A stretch of 64,000 nt of DNA, taken from positions 7,382-71,381 of the forward strand of contig NZ_QHJG01000018.1 in the NCBI RefSeq assembly GCF_003184185.1. Reading direction: 5' to 3'. Both the position numbers and the translations under genes were made by a program. Under the pieces are notes generated by a model that saw only the letters and a list, made by a program, of their open reading frames with translations, did not search any database and had not been told where the DNA came from. The stretch comes from Legionella qingyii (lineage in GTDB: Bacteria; Pseudomonadota; Gammaproteobacteria; Legionellales; Legionellaceae). Positions 1 through 8,572 of this stretch are shown one piece after another. Each line of letters opens with the position of its first letter. Positions within the stretch are counted from its first letter, which is position 1.

Positions 1-1
1 A

Positions 2-682
2 TATGATGGTGAAACTCCATTATCGATCGCGGTACAGGAAGGCCATATTGAAGCGGTAAAATTTTTAATTAGTAACGGCGCAGATATAAATCATTGTAAT
101 GAGAGGGGTGAATCCATACTCCATTGTGCAGCAGTGATGGGCCATTCTGAGCTTATAGAATATTTAATTTCATTAGATTTAGATCTTGAAGAAGAAGACT
201 TTAATTTTAATACCCCATTAATAAGCGCGATTTTCAACAATAAAGAAAAGTCTGTTTTAAGTTTATTAAAAAATGGAGCTGATGTTAATGTTCTTGATAA
301 GGATCAATTCTCACCCCTATTCATTGCTGCATTTATCGGCAACCCTGAGATAGTAGTTGCATTAATTAATACTGGTGCAAATGTAAACTATCAAATAGAC
401 GATGGTACCACCGCATTGGATATAGCATTATCTAGGAATAACGTAGAGGCTGCAGAAGTCATACGCTTGTTTAAATCTACTAATGTGCAACACGATACGC
501 AGAATTCTATTTCACAAAAAGCGTACAAGGATAGGTTGTTAAACGTTGTTGCTGATAATTCTTACTTAGTTGATGGGCAAGATAAACCAGTAGCTTTTTT
601 TGATAAAATGCCTCAGAAACAATTATCTGAGATCTCTAATCAGTCTAATGTGGGGAAGCAAAATTTTATTCCCAAGTGTTAA
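2..682 (+). CDS. Ankyrin-repeat protein, 5'-truncated by window edge
   Basis: The open frame is already running at base 2, so the start lies outside the window. The visible 226 residues hold about four to five ankyrin repeats: TPL-type helix starts, G-H/N-x-E-x-V/I turns and NGADIN/NGADVN/TGANVN hairpin ends recur about every 33 residues. A non-repeat tail of about 80 polar residues follows. Ankyrin repeats are protein-binding scaffolds, and in Legionella many such proteins are Dot/Icm substrates; that role is inference here because neither the N-terminus nor a clear acidic tail motif can be judged. The first ATG inside the window (134) lies within a repeat and is not the real start. Confidence 0.85.
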   Translation, partial: YDGETPLSIAVQEGHIEAVKFLISNGADINHCNERGESILHCAAVMGHSELIEYLISLDLDLEEEDFNFNTPLISAIFNNKEKSVLSLLKNGADVNVLDKDQFSPLFIAAFIGNPEIVVALINTGANVNYQIDDGTTALDIALSRNNVEAAEVIRLFKSTNVQHDTQNSISQKAYKDRLLNVVADNSYLVDGQDKPVAFFDKMPQKQLSEISNQSNVGKQNFIPKC

Positions 683-821
683 AAAAATACTATATTTTTC
701 AAATTGATTCGGGCTTAAATATCCTAAGAGCGCAATTTGTGGCAGTTATAAAGGCATCGCGATGTGAATCAAAATCTCCTGTTGAGCCTCCTTACACTTC
801 TACTTATGGGGCCATATTTAC

Positions 822-840
822 GGGGTCAGGGCCTGACCCC
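822..840. repeat. Perfect 19-nt palindrome
   Basis: GGGGTCAGG-G-CCTGACCCC forms nine-base arms around one central base in the 183-bp gap between the ankyrin gene and the glucanosyltransferase pseudogene. It is much more GC-rich than its surroundings. No T-run follows on either side, so it is not a standard intrinsic terminator. It may be a REP-type unit or a protein-binding site. Confidence 0.5.
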
Positions 841-865
841 ACTGATGCTCAAATTATTTATTTGA

Positions 866-2387
866 TTAATTCTTAATTATCGTACATGGACCTTGGCCGT
901 TAGGGGACCATTTTGCAGCGACAGGATATAATTTATCACAATTATTATTTGTACAAATGAGGTTCGCAGGCCTAATGATGCAAGCACCATTTTTACCGTT
1001 ATAATTAATTCCAATGGCTTGCAAATTGTTTTTGGGGTTAGCTATTTGAACTGTATAATTCGTACTGGTTGGATCGTTTACTGTCTTAGCTGATGTCCAA
1101 TTATTACCTTTATCTTGAGTATTTAATGAAATATCCTGTAAGGGAAGTTTTAAATCATCTACATTAAATTGCAATGTCATTTCCCCCGAAGGTTTTGAAG
1201 GTGAAGGCGGAAGCTGATTAGGATCTAATTGAAATTGATCCATCCCTGGAAATTGCGCCGGATCACAAGTGATTTTTTTTTACTGCGATTGCATCGGCAT
1301 CTAAACTCAACTGGGGAGTTCCATTAAATTCCGCGATTAAATTAGATAAACCTCCATTGGTTGTGGGTGTTTGTAATGTTTGATCCGTATATAAGCCAAA
1401 ATTACCCTCATTAGGTCGCTGAATTAAACGAAAAACCATACCGCCACTCACCACCTTCGCTCCGTTATTAAACATCCAATCTACTTGAGCAAACAAACGA
1501 GGCGAGTCTATTCTGCCAAATTCTGTCAAAATGACGGGTACGTTAATACCAGCAAACCCATTGCTTTGACTATCGCCATTGCCCCCAGGTAAGACGGGTT
1601 TATATCCGATATAAGTTTTTAATAAAGAGGGGTAGGAACCCGGGTCAGAGCCTGCTCCCCAACGATAGACATTGTAGCCAATAAAATCTGCTGATGTATC
1701 TTGTGCTTCCTCTGGTAAATGGCAGGCGTAATAGTACGCTAAAGGAATGGTGACATCTGGGGTATCTCTAAGCACAATACCTACTGGAAGCTTATATTTA
1801 AGATTAGAACTCGCTTTAATATAAGCCTTCATATCTCTGATTAATGCCTTCATCGTAGGTGAGGGTCTTAAATAATTTTCATCTACTTTACTCGGTTGTA
1901 ACCATACTTCATTGCCAACAGAAAACCCTAACACATTAGGATATTGGCTAAATTCATCGATTTAAGCTGTGTAGCATTTATATAATGTTGATGGATAATC
2001 ACCTGTATCTCTATTCACAGTACACGTTGTTCACTTTTTATAATCAGCTAATCCTACTAAAACAGAAATATTATTAGCACTTAATAAATTCATAACTTTA
2101 CGGTGGGAAGCGCAAGTGCCACCTGGGCATACTTGATAGACACGAATGCTATTAACACCGATAGTTTTTAGCGTTGGAATTAAAGTATTTTGTACATAAC
2201 TTAATTGATCATCGCTGAGTGGATCAACATTTTCTTGCGGCTGAAAGGCTACACCTTTGAGCATTAAGCGTTCTTGGCCAGCTGTACAAGACTAAACACC
2301 AAGTTGTTTACCACAAATTAACATACCTGCTTGAGCTGAATTGGCTAACAATATGCTAAGCATTAGAGATGAGCACTTTACTTTCAT
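866..2387 (-). pseudogene. GH72-like beta-1,3-glucanosyltransferase, broken
   Basis: The minus strand encodes a signal peptide (MKVKCSSLMLSILLANSAQA, start at 2387), then segments resembling fungal Gas/Gel GH72 enzymes: GVAFQP, VDPLSDDQL, NSIRVYQV near the N-terminus; GNEVW, GYNVYRWG, LTEFGR and SGGMVF in the barrel; then a separate C-terminal domain of about 110 residues with four cysteines. The frame is interrupted by TAG (2292-2294), TGA (about 2031-2033) and TAA (about 1962-1964), all in one frame, and by a frameshift at an A9 tract near 1273. Removing one A joins VKK to ITCDPAQFPG and restores the C-terminal domain. Members of this family cut and rejoin beta-1,3-glucan chains in fungal walls. 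The intact ancestor was probably secreted. Four lesions indicate a dead gene. Confidence 0.8.
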
Positions 2388-2557
2388 TTATAAAAGTCCA
2401 GTTGATTATGAATTACTTTTATTATAGTAAATAATCACAAAAACATTACTTAAGTTAAACTAAATGTGCACTAATCTTTCATTTTTATTTTGTTACGGCT
2501 TGTTTTGTTTGAGTTAATATATTTTGTGACTAGCTTTTAAAAAGCACCACTATTCAG

Positions 2558-2689
2558 ATGAGTAACAGAAGGCTTTCGCGAAAAGAATTAGAATTATTAA
2601 GATGCAAAGCGGTCGAAGCGGTATTAACACTTATCACTAAAGAGGGCATGGCCTGCCCCACTGCTTTACTTCTTAATTTCAATCGATAA
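2558..2689 (+). pseudogene. Fragment resembling N-terminal helix-turn-helix of an IS630-type transposase
   Basis: A 43-codon frame starts MSNRRLSRKELELLRCKAVE and ends at TAA. The pattern LSxxELExLRxxAVxxV, then a GMxxxxALLxxFxR-like stretch, resembles the DNA-binding start of IS630-family transposases. No DDE domain or terminal repeats are visible around it, so it is at best a remnant. There is no convincing ribosome binding site. The match is from memory of the family pattern only. Confidence 0.35.
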
Positions 2690-2760
2690 GTTCATGAACA
2701 TTTTTGAATCATTTATATTATAATTTAAATAATGGGGTTGCAATTTATGAGGAGATTCTA

Positions 2761-2976
2761 ATGTGTAGTCTCAGAGATATAGTGATCTCTTTTGCAGGAG
2801 CAGAGTTCTTTCATACCATTAGCCATATTTTATTGCCATACTTTATAACATTGCCTATCGATATGAAATTCATGCAATTAACTGCAACTTTTAATTATTG
2901 GACAATAGCAATTAATGCAGTTATTACCATAGCATTATTATGGTGGGCTCATAAACTGAAGAAAAACGCCACATAG
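2761..2976 (+). CDS. Small two-helix membrane protein, unknown function
   Basis: The 71-residue product has two hydrophobic stretches (about 7-32 and 43-62) and a basic tail (HKLKKNAT), suggesting two membrane helices with a cytoplasmic C-terminus. The start at 2761 is preferred because GAGGAG lies seven bases upstream; the frame is open further upstream to 2704 but without a ribosome binding site. It stands alone between the pseudogene region and the efflux operon, which is transcribed toward it. No family is recognised. Confidence 0.6.
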   Translation: MCSLRDIVISFAGAEFFHTISHILLPYFITLPIDMKFMQLTATFNYWTIAINAVITIALLWWAHKLKKNAT

Positions 2977-3190
2977 TAAAAATAGGAAAATAATTAATTC
3001 AACTTGAACGGTACCTATTTTAATTAGAGGTTGTTGACATTAATTTAATTCCGCCTAGTTTCCGCGTGGTCTTTATACAGAGCACACATAAATGTACCTT
3101 TTTTTAATGCGCCTTTACTGGATTTCGCGCATAAGGAATGGAACGTAGGCTAAAAAAGCAATTGTCAACAGACCCTAATTTATATCGAAT

Positions 3191-3388
3191 TTATTTAATG
3201 AATTTTTTTAAAATCATTTCAAGTGGGCAAAATTGAGTAAATCCACTTTGCAACAAATTTGCACCGACAAAAGCGGTAAACCATAAAAACTTAGAACTGA
3301 TGTAGACTGGGCTAGCAGGAACTCCAAGACTTAGCGAAATCAAAATGAAAAAACCTGCAACAATTCGAATAATGCGTTCAATACTCAT
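3191..3388 (-). CDS. DUF2892 inner-membrane protein
   Basis: The 65-residue product matches the DUF2892 pattern: IxRIIRIVAGxFIL, two short membrane helices with a Gly-rich turn, then GANLLQSGFTQFCPL. The same domain follows rhodanese in E. coli YgaP and often accompanies sulfur- or metal-responsive genes. It is the last gene of the minus-strand operon tolC-RND-DUF2892, 13 bp after the pump gene, so it is probably cotranscribed. The cysteine in FCPL is the typical conserved one. Its biochemical role is not established. Confidence 0.85.
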   Translation of the reverse strand: MSIERIIRIVAGFFILISLSLGVPASPVYISSKFLWFTAFVGANLLQSGFTQFCPLEMILKKFIK

Positions 3389-3401
3389 ATTTTTCTCCTA
3401 G

Positions 3402-6400
3402 TCATTGTCTCGTCTTATGCATTCTTTTCCACCAACTTAAATAAATTAAAGGAATTAAGAATAAGGTAAGAACAGTTGAGGCAAAAGAACCAAACATTAA
3501 GGATATGGCAAGCCCACCAAATACTGGATCCGATAACATGACGGCGGAGCCTAAAATAATTGCTAAAGCAGTCAAAATAATAGGCAAGAGACGCTCAACT
3601 CCTGATTCAATCACTGACTGTTCAATCGAATATCCTCGATGTTGATGCTCCAAAATAAAATCAATCAATAATAGGGAATTACGAACTACAATCCCTGCTA
3701 AAGCAATTACGCCAATCATGGACGTTGCTGTAAACGGTTGGTGCATGAGCCAATGGCCTGGGAATACACCAATAATCGTCAGAGGAATGGCCCCCATAAT
3801 AATAAGAGGAATAAAAAAAGATTGATAAAAAGCAGTCAGTAAAATGTAAATTAATACAATAGCCACAATAAAGGCCGAGCCGAGATCACGAAATACATCA
3901 AGGGTTAAACGCATTTCTCCAAGCCATAATAATTGATTCTTGGTCAAGTTTTGTGGTTGCTCTTCATGAAAGCCTAAATTACCTATCTCGAGCGAGAATG
4001 GTGGGTTTTTAAGCATTTGTGTCGCAGAAGTGACTGCATACGCAGGACTGGAACCTAAAACTTCACCTGTCACATAAACAATAGGAGTTTGATCTTTAGT
4101 AAGAATAGGTTTTTGCTCTTTACCAAGATGTAACCTGGCAATTTGTGCCAGCGGAATTAGTTGTTGCTGGTGGTTTTTAAGATAGAGATGATTTAAGACA
4201 TGAGCATCTTCCCGGGCTTCACGTGGCAATCTCAAGATAATATGTTCTGGCTCTCTGGCGTTTGACTCATGCCCATTACCTACATAAACTCCTTTGAAAA
4301 AAGATGCAACTTCTTGCGCTACTGTTTGTGGCGGTAGTCCAGCGAGCATTGCTGCGTTGTGATTGATTTCAATACGGTATTGGTTTGCATCTGACATGAC
4401 GGAATTATCAATATTAATCATGCCGTAGATTCGAGGATATACCAATTGAGTGATTTTATTAGCAATTATTCTTAAGTCATTATAATTAGGACCATAAAGA
4501 CCAGCTTCCATTTGTGAGCGAACAGGAGGGCCTGGAGGACTTTCAAAAAGTTTAATAGTACTTTCAGGGTATTGCTTTTTAATCGGCATAAGGCTTTGAT
4601 ATACCGCTTCGGCTATTTCATGAGAGCCTACGCTACGGTCATGTTTATTAAGCAAATTAATACGAATCTGACTGTACTGATTTCCTCGTAACAGACTATC
4701 TCCACGCACCATGGCGGCAAAATCCTCAGGTGCTGTTTCCCCTAAATACAGCTCATAGTCACAGACATAAGGATTTTGTTTAATTATTTGGCTCATCGCT
4801 TTTACTACAGCGGTTGTTTTTTCTAAAGTGGCATTAGGCCCAGCATCAACGGAAATTAAAAATGTATTGACGTTATCATCGGGTAGCATTTTAATTTCAA
4901 CGCCGAGAGGACTTAATGGGCCATTCGCGCCCGCAGGACGAATAAATTGCCATAAAGGCTGCAATAACACGACACCCAAAAGAATCACGATACTTAGATA
5001 AAATAAATGTCGCTTTTTAGATGAGACGAGTAATCCCTTGAATAAATAAAGATAAATGCGCTGCAATAGCGTTGTATGCGCATGATGTTCTTGATTAATT
5101 TGGCTATGTGCTTTTTTTCTGAGCCAGCGATATGCCAGATAGGGCGCGACACTGTAGGCAATAAAAAGCGAGACTATCATCGCTAAAGGCGCATTAAACG
5201 GAATAGGGGCCATAAAAGGGCCCATCATTCCACCAACAAAAGCCATAGGTAGCAAAGCCAACATCACCGTAAAGGTGGCAATAATTGTTGGTTTGCCAAT
5301 TTCATTGGCGGCATAAATTACTAAACGGGTAAAATTCCGTTGTACTCCTTTCATTATGTGGCGATGAATGTTTTCAATCACCACAATACTGTCATCAACT
5401 AATAAGCCCAAGGATAGAATCAGGGCAAACAAGGTAATACGATTAATCGTTTGTCCCGACAACCAGCCAATCCCAAGAACTAAACATAAAATGAGTGGGA
5501 TGGAAAAAATTACGATGGATGCTTCTCGCCAACCTAAAAATAGCATGAGTAAAACAACAACACTGGCAATCGCAATACCTAAATGCTCGACCAGGGTATT
5601 GACTGCATCATTTGCTTCATCACCATAGTTACGGGTGATTGAGACCCCAATGGTCTCTGGAATCAATTTATCATGTTGCATCAGTTCAAGTTTTTTTAGG
5701 ATTGCTTGAGCCACATCTACCCCATTACTTCCTTTTTGACGTGCTAACGCAATGGTTACAGCAGGTTCTAAATCAGGGTTGTTTTGCTTCACATGTGATC
5801 CATAAGAAAAATAAGAAGCAATGGATTCTTGTTCAGGACCTTCCTCAATAGCGGCAATTTCCTTTAACAGAATGGGTTTTGCACCATCAGTGCCAATGAT
5901 GATGTTGGCTAAATCCTTGTTGGAAATCAATGAGCCCTCAATGCGTAAAGGGGTTTCACTGAATCGATGCTCCAGAGTACCCGCATCAAGGCTGATGTTG
6001 TTAATGGATAACGCTTGTTGGATATTGGCAATTGAAATGCCATGCTCTGCCATTTTTTGGGGATTAAGCCATACGCGAATGGCTTTGGGCGATGCGCCCA
6101 TTACCCAACTTTTTCCTACCTGAGGTACTGCACGTAATTGCTCTAACACTTTATTTGCGAGTGTGCGAAGCTTGAGTGGATTTTCACCTTTGGCATGCAA
6201 GGTAACTGTTACCAATGGAACATCATACAAACTAACTGAACGGATTAAGGGCATCAACGTGCCCGGAGGCATTTTGTCCATGTTACTGTTAATCTGGTTA
6301 TAAACCTTAACCAGACTACTCTCTTCATTTTCATTTACTTTAAAGCGTACCGTTACCAAAGCGCTGTCATCTATAGCCATTCCGTAGGTATGTTCCACTC

Positions 6401-6665
6401 CGGGGATAGAAGCCATCAGCCCTTCTAAGGGGCGAACGATTTGATTAAGTATTTCCTGGGTGTCACTGCCAGGCCTGCTCACCGAAATGGTTACCACTGG
6501 GACAATAATTTCAGGGTTATAGGTTCTTGGTGTGCGCTCTAAAGCCAGGGCACCAAATAACAAAATACTAATGATTAACAGAAGAGTAAGCTTTGACTGA
6601 ATAAACGTTCTTGCCAGTTGCCCTGCTTTATTTAATTTATCCTTTGAATAAGGAATATAATTCAC
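3402..6665 (-). CDS. RND efflux permease (ACR_tran family)
   Basis: The 1087-residue inner-membrane pump has RND architecture: an N-terminal helix (about 24-42), a large periplasmic loop, TM2-6 with the proton-relay motif GLLVDDSIVVIENIHRH, a second helix near 555-575, a second periplasmic loop and TM8-12 with GIVVRNSLLLIDFI. N-terminal phrases such as SRPGSDTQEI and GVEHTYGM are typical of the family. The start is GTG at 6665 behind AAGGGAG; the next ATG lies well inside TM1. RND pumps use the proton gradient to drive substrates into an outer-membrane channel through a periplasmic adaptor. Here the channel gene lies 29 bp upstream, but no adaptor gene is present in the operon. The substrate is unknown. 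Confidence 0.93.
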   Translation of the reverse strand: MNYIPYSKDKLNKAGQLARTFIQSKLTLLLIISILLFGALALERTPRTYNPEIIVPVVTISVSRPGSDTQEILNQIVRPLEGLMASIPGVEHTYGMAIDDSALVTVRFKVNENEESSLVKVYNQINSNMDKMPPGTLMPLIRSVSLYDVPLVTVTLHAKGENPLKLRTLANKVLEQLRAVPQVGKSWVMGASPKAIRVWLNPQKMAEHGISIANIQQALSINNISLDAGTLEHRFSETPLRIEGSLISNKDLANIIIGTDGAKPILLKEIAAIEEGPEQESIASYFSYGSHVKQNNPDLEPAVTIALARQKGSNGVDVAQAILKKLELMQHDKLIPETIGVSITRNYGDEANDAVNTLVEHLGIAIASVVVLLMLFLGWREASIVIFSIPLILCLVLGIGWLSGQTINRITLFALILSLGLLVDDSIVVIENIHRHIMKGVQRNFTRLVIYAANEIGKPTIIATFTVMLALLPMAFVGGMMGPFMAPIPFNAPLAMIVSLFIAYSVAPYLAYRWLRKKAHSQINQEHHAHTTLLQRIYLYLFKGLLVSSKKRHLFYLSIVILLGVVLLQPLWQFIRPAGANGPLSPLGVEIKMLPDDNVNTFLISVDAGPNATLEKTTAVVKAMSQIIKQNPYVCDYELYLGETAPEDFAAMVRGDSLLRGNQYSQIRINLLNKHDRSVGSHEIAEAVYQSLMPIKKQYPESTIKLFESPPGPPVRSQMEAGLYGPNYNDLRIIANKITQLVYPRIYGMINIDNSVMSDANQYRIEINHNAAMLAGLPPQTVAQEVASFFKGVYVGNGHESNAREPEHIILRLPREAREDAHVLNHLYLKNHQQQLIPLAQIARLHLGKEQKPILTKDQTPIVYVTGEVLGSSPAYAVTSATQMLKNPPFSLEIGNLGFHEEQPQNLTKNQLLWLGEMRLTLDVFRDLGSAFIVAIVLIYILLTAFYQSFFIPLIIMGAIPLTIIGVFPGHWLMHQPFTATSMIGVIALAGIVVRNSLLLIDFILEHQHRGYSIEQSVIESGVERLLPIILTALAIILGSAVMLSDPVFGGLAISLMFGSFASTVLTLFLIPLIYLSWWKRMHKTRQ

Positions 6666-6694
6666 AATACGTCTCCCTTAGAGGTATCAGTTAA

Positions 6695-8098
6695 TCAGGC
6701 TTTCGTGGTTGCCTTGGGAATTAATTGATTCGTTAGCATCAAAATATGTGCTTGAGTGAGTCTTAATTGATGTAAGGCTTGAAGTTCTTGCGCTTTGCTT
6801 TGAGTCAATTTCATTTGGCTTTCTAATAATGCACTTAATGGTATTAAGCCTCGGCCAAATCGTTTGCTTAATTTTTTGATGGCCTCTTCTTCTTTTTGAG
6901 CCATTTGACGGCTTAATTGCAATTCATAGTTAAATTGCATCTCATTACGTGTTAATTGTCTAAGAAGTAGTTTGAGTTGATTACGTTGTTCATCCAATTC
7001 AAATTGTGCCTTTTTCGCCTTGGCTGTAGCCGATTGAACAGCTCCTGCACGTTCTCCTGCACTAAAGAGTGTCCAATTAGCACCTAAAGCGATTGTATCT
7101 GAGGGTAATCCTGAACCGAGGGTGTAGCCATTCCAATCATGTCTTAGTTGAAGATTTACTTGTGGTTTATATAAAGATTGCGAAGCAAGAATATTTGCCT
7201 TTTCGGCTTTTATATGAGAACGAAGCGCTTTAAGCGAGGCATTTTCTTCCAGCGCCTTTGATATTAGAGAGTTTAATCCACTGTTTCTTTTCCTCAACGG
7301 AGTATGCTGACTCGGAATAAGAGAACTATTAGGATTGCCCATAAGCGTTCTGAAGTTATCCAGCTCATTTTCTGCTTGTAATCGGGCGCTTGATAACCCA
7401 AGAGAGGAGCTATTTAAATAAGCTTCAGCCATCAATACATCGCTATCTAAAGTTATTGATTGCTTTCTTAACGCTTTGGTGGTTGCTAAAAATTCTTGTG
7501 CGCGAGTAACTTGTTGTTGGGCAACATGGATTAATTGATTGGCTGTTAAAAAACCTTCATAAGACATATAAAGCTGATAGGCTAATTGGTTTTGTGCTTG
7601 TTGATTCCCATGCTGAGCGGATATCAGTAATGCGCGAGTATTTTCTTGTTGTGCTTTTATTTTTCCACCTGAATAAATGGGTAGAGTCAATTTAAACGCG
7701 GTATCTAAATTGCTGTAATAACCAGGATGATTTAACGCATTAGGTCTCGTAAATAAGGTACTTGGCCCTGTATATTGATCGGCACCAAAATCAGCAAATG
7801 ATGCATTCCCTTGACTTAATTTATACCCAAATACAGACAGAGGATTATTGCTCCGCGCTCCATTGAATTCTAACCCAAGCTGAGGCCAACGCATGCTATT
7901 TGCTTGTTTCAAAGCACCATAAGCTGCTTCAATTGAAGTCTTAGAGCTCTGTATGGATGGATTATGATTTAAGGCCCGCCTTACCGCATTAGGGTAGGAA
8001 ATAGGTTGTTCTGTATGTGCCCAGAGTGTGGTCGAAAGAGAGCATGCGATAACAATGAATATGATGCATTTTTTTATTATATGACAACTGAGCAACAT
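6695..8098 (-). CDS. TolC-family outer-membrane channel
   Basis: The 467-residue product has a signal peptide (hydrophobic IIFIVIACSLSTTLW then AHT) and the two long alpha-helical repeats of outer-membrane efflux proteins: NPSIQSSKTSIEAAYGALKQ-type and QSKAQELQALHQLRLTQA-type heptads, with beta-strand segments such as LKLTLPIYSGG and LGANWTLFSAG. The protein would form a trimeric beta-barrel with a periplasmic tunnel for the RND pump encoded next. An AAGGAT ribosome binding site precedes the ATG. An operator-like palindrome (8116-8137) lies just upstream, so this gene appears to have its own controlled promoter, separate from the regulator gene 50 bp away. Confidence 0.92.
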   Translation of the reverse strand: MLLSCHIIKKCIIFIVIACSLSTTLWAHTEQPISYPNAVRRALNHNPSIQSSKTSIEAAYGALKQANSMRWPQLGLEFNGARSNNPLSVFGYKLSQGNASFADFGADQYTGPSTLFTRPNALNHPGYYSNLDTAFKLTLPIYSGGKIKAQQENTRALLISAQHGNQQAQNQLAYQLYMSYEGFLTANQLIHVAQQQVTRAQEFLATTKALRKQSITLDSDVLMAEAYLNSSSLGLSSARLQAENELDNFRTLMGNPNSSLIPSQHTPLRKRNSGLNSLISKALEENASLKALRSHIKAEKANILASQSLYKPQVNLQLRHDWNGYTLGSGLPSDTIALGANWTLFSAGERAGAVQSATAKAKKAQFELDEQRNQLKLLLRQLTRNEMQFNYELQLSRQMAQKEEEAIKKLSKRFGRGLIPLSALLESQMKLTQSKAQELQALHQLRLTQAHILMLTNQLIPKATTKA

Positions 8099-8115
8099 TA
8101 AATATCCTTGGTCAT

Positions 8116-8137
8116 TATATTAGATTTTACTAATATA
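8116..8137. promoter_or_regulatory. Operator-like palindrome upstream of tolC
   Basis: TATATTAG-N6-CTAATATA is a perfect 8+8 inverted repeat in the 50-bp gap between the ArsR gene and tolC. The core ATATTAG-N6-CTAATAT occurs again at 8473-8492 upstream of the ArsR gene with the same spacer length. Shared sequence, symmetry and position make it the likely binding site of the adjacent ArsR-family protein. Confidence 0.75.
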
Positions 8138-8148
8138 TTGGTTAAAAT

Positions 8149-8430
8149 TTAATCTTTGCAATAAATTAAATACAAAGTTGATAAAATCGCTTCCACTTCA
8201 GGCTTGTTGATGTGGTAATGAACATACTTCCCTTGCTTTGTAACGGATAAAAAGCCATCTTTTTTCATTTTTGCCAGATGTTGAGATAGTGCAGACTGGG
8301 ATAATCCTATCAATTCCTGAAGTTCACTAACAGTACGCTCATTTTTCAATAAATGGCATAAAATAAGAAGCCTCTTGGAGTTTGCCAAGAGTTTAAGCAT
8401 TTTTGCTGCCTTAGAAGCATTATTTTTCAT
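8149..8430 (-). CDS. ArsR-family repressor of the BigR/SqrR (persulfide-sensing) type
   Basis: A winged-helix ArsR protein of 93 residues. The start MKNNASKAAK (8430) is chosen because it aligns with the N-terminus of BigR-type proteins and leaves room for a promoter after the operator at 8473-8492; an ATG at 8463 would begin only ten bases from the operator. The recognition helix is in GLSQSALSQHLAKMKKDG. Cys25 (in LLILCHLL) and Cys91 (in IYCKD) match the cysteine pair that forms a disulfide or polysulfide bridge in BigR, SqrR and YgaV; no metal-binding ELCVCDL-type motif is present. It probably represses itself and the tolC-RND-DUF2892 operon and releases on reactive sulfur species or oxidant. 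The inducer is inference. Confidence 0.85.
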   Translation of the reverse strand: MKNNASKAAKMLKLLANSKRLLILCHLLKNERTVSELQELIGLSQSALSQHLAKMKKDGFLSVTKQGKYVHYHINKPEVEAILSTLYLIYCKD

Positions 8431-8472
8431 GACTTCAAGGCGATTATTAGTTAATGTTATCATTCCTACATT

Positions 8473-8492
8473 ATATTAGAATAAACTAATAT
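8473..8492. promoter_or_regulatory. Operator-like palindrome upstream of the ArsR gene
   Basis: ATATTAG-AATAAA-CTAATAT is a perfect 7+7 inverted repeat with the same half-sites and six-base spacer as 8116-8137. It lies upstream of the regulator's start codon, consistent with autoregulation. Confidence 0.75.
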
Positions 8493-8572
8493 TTCAATAG
8501 TCCAAAATACTTGCTTAATTTACTCATAAAATATGATGGCTTTAATTTGCTAAGATCCTCTATCTCGCGTCA

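Noticed and set aside
676..876. 66-codon plus frame with GTG start after the ankyrin gene
   Set aside because: No ribosome binding site, starts inside the ankyrin gene's end, spans the GC-rich palindrome, and its sequence is not protein-like.
8430..8463. Upstream ATG as start of the ArsR gene
   Set aside because: It would leave only ten bases to the operator and adds eleven residues not present in BigR-type proteins.
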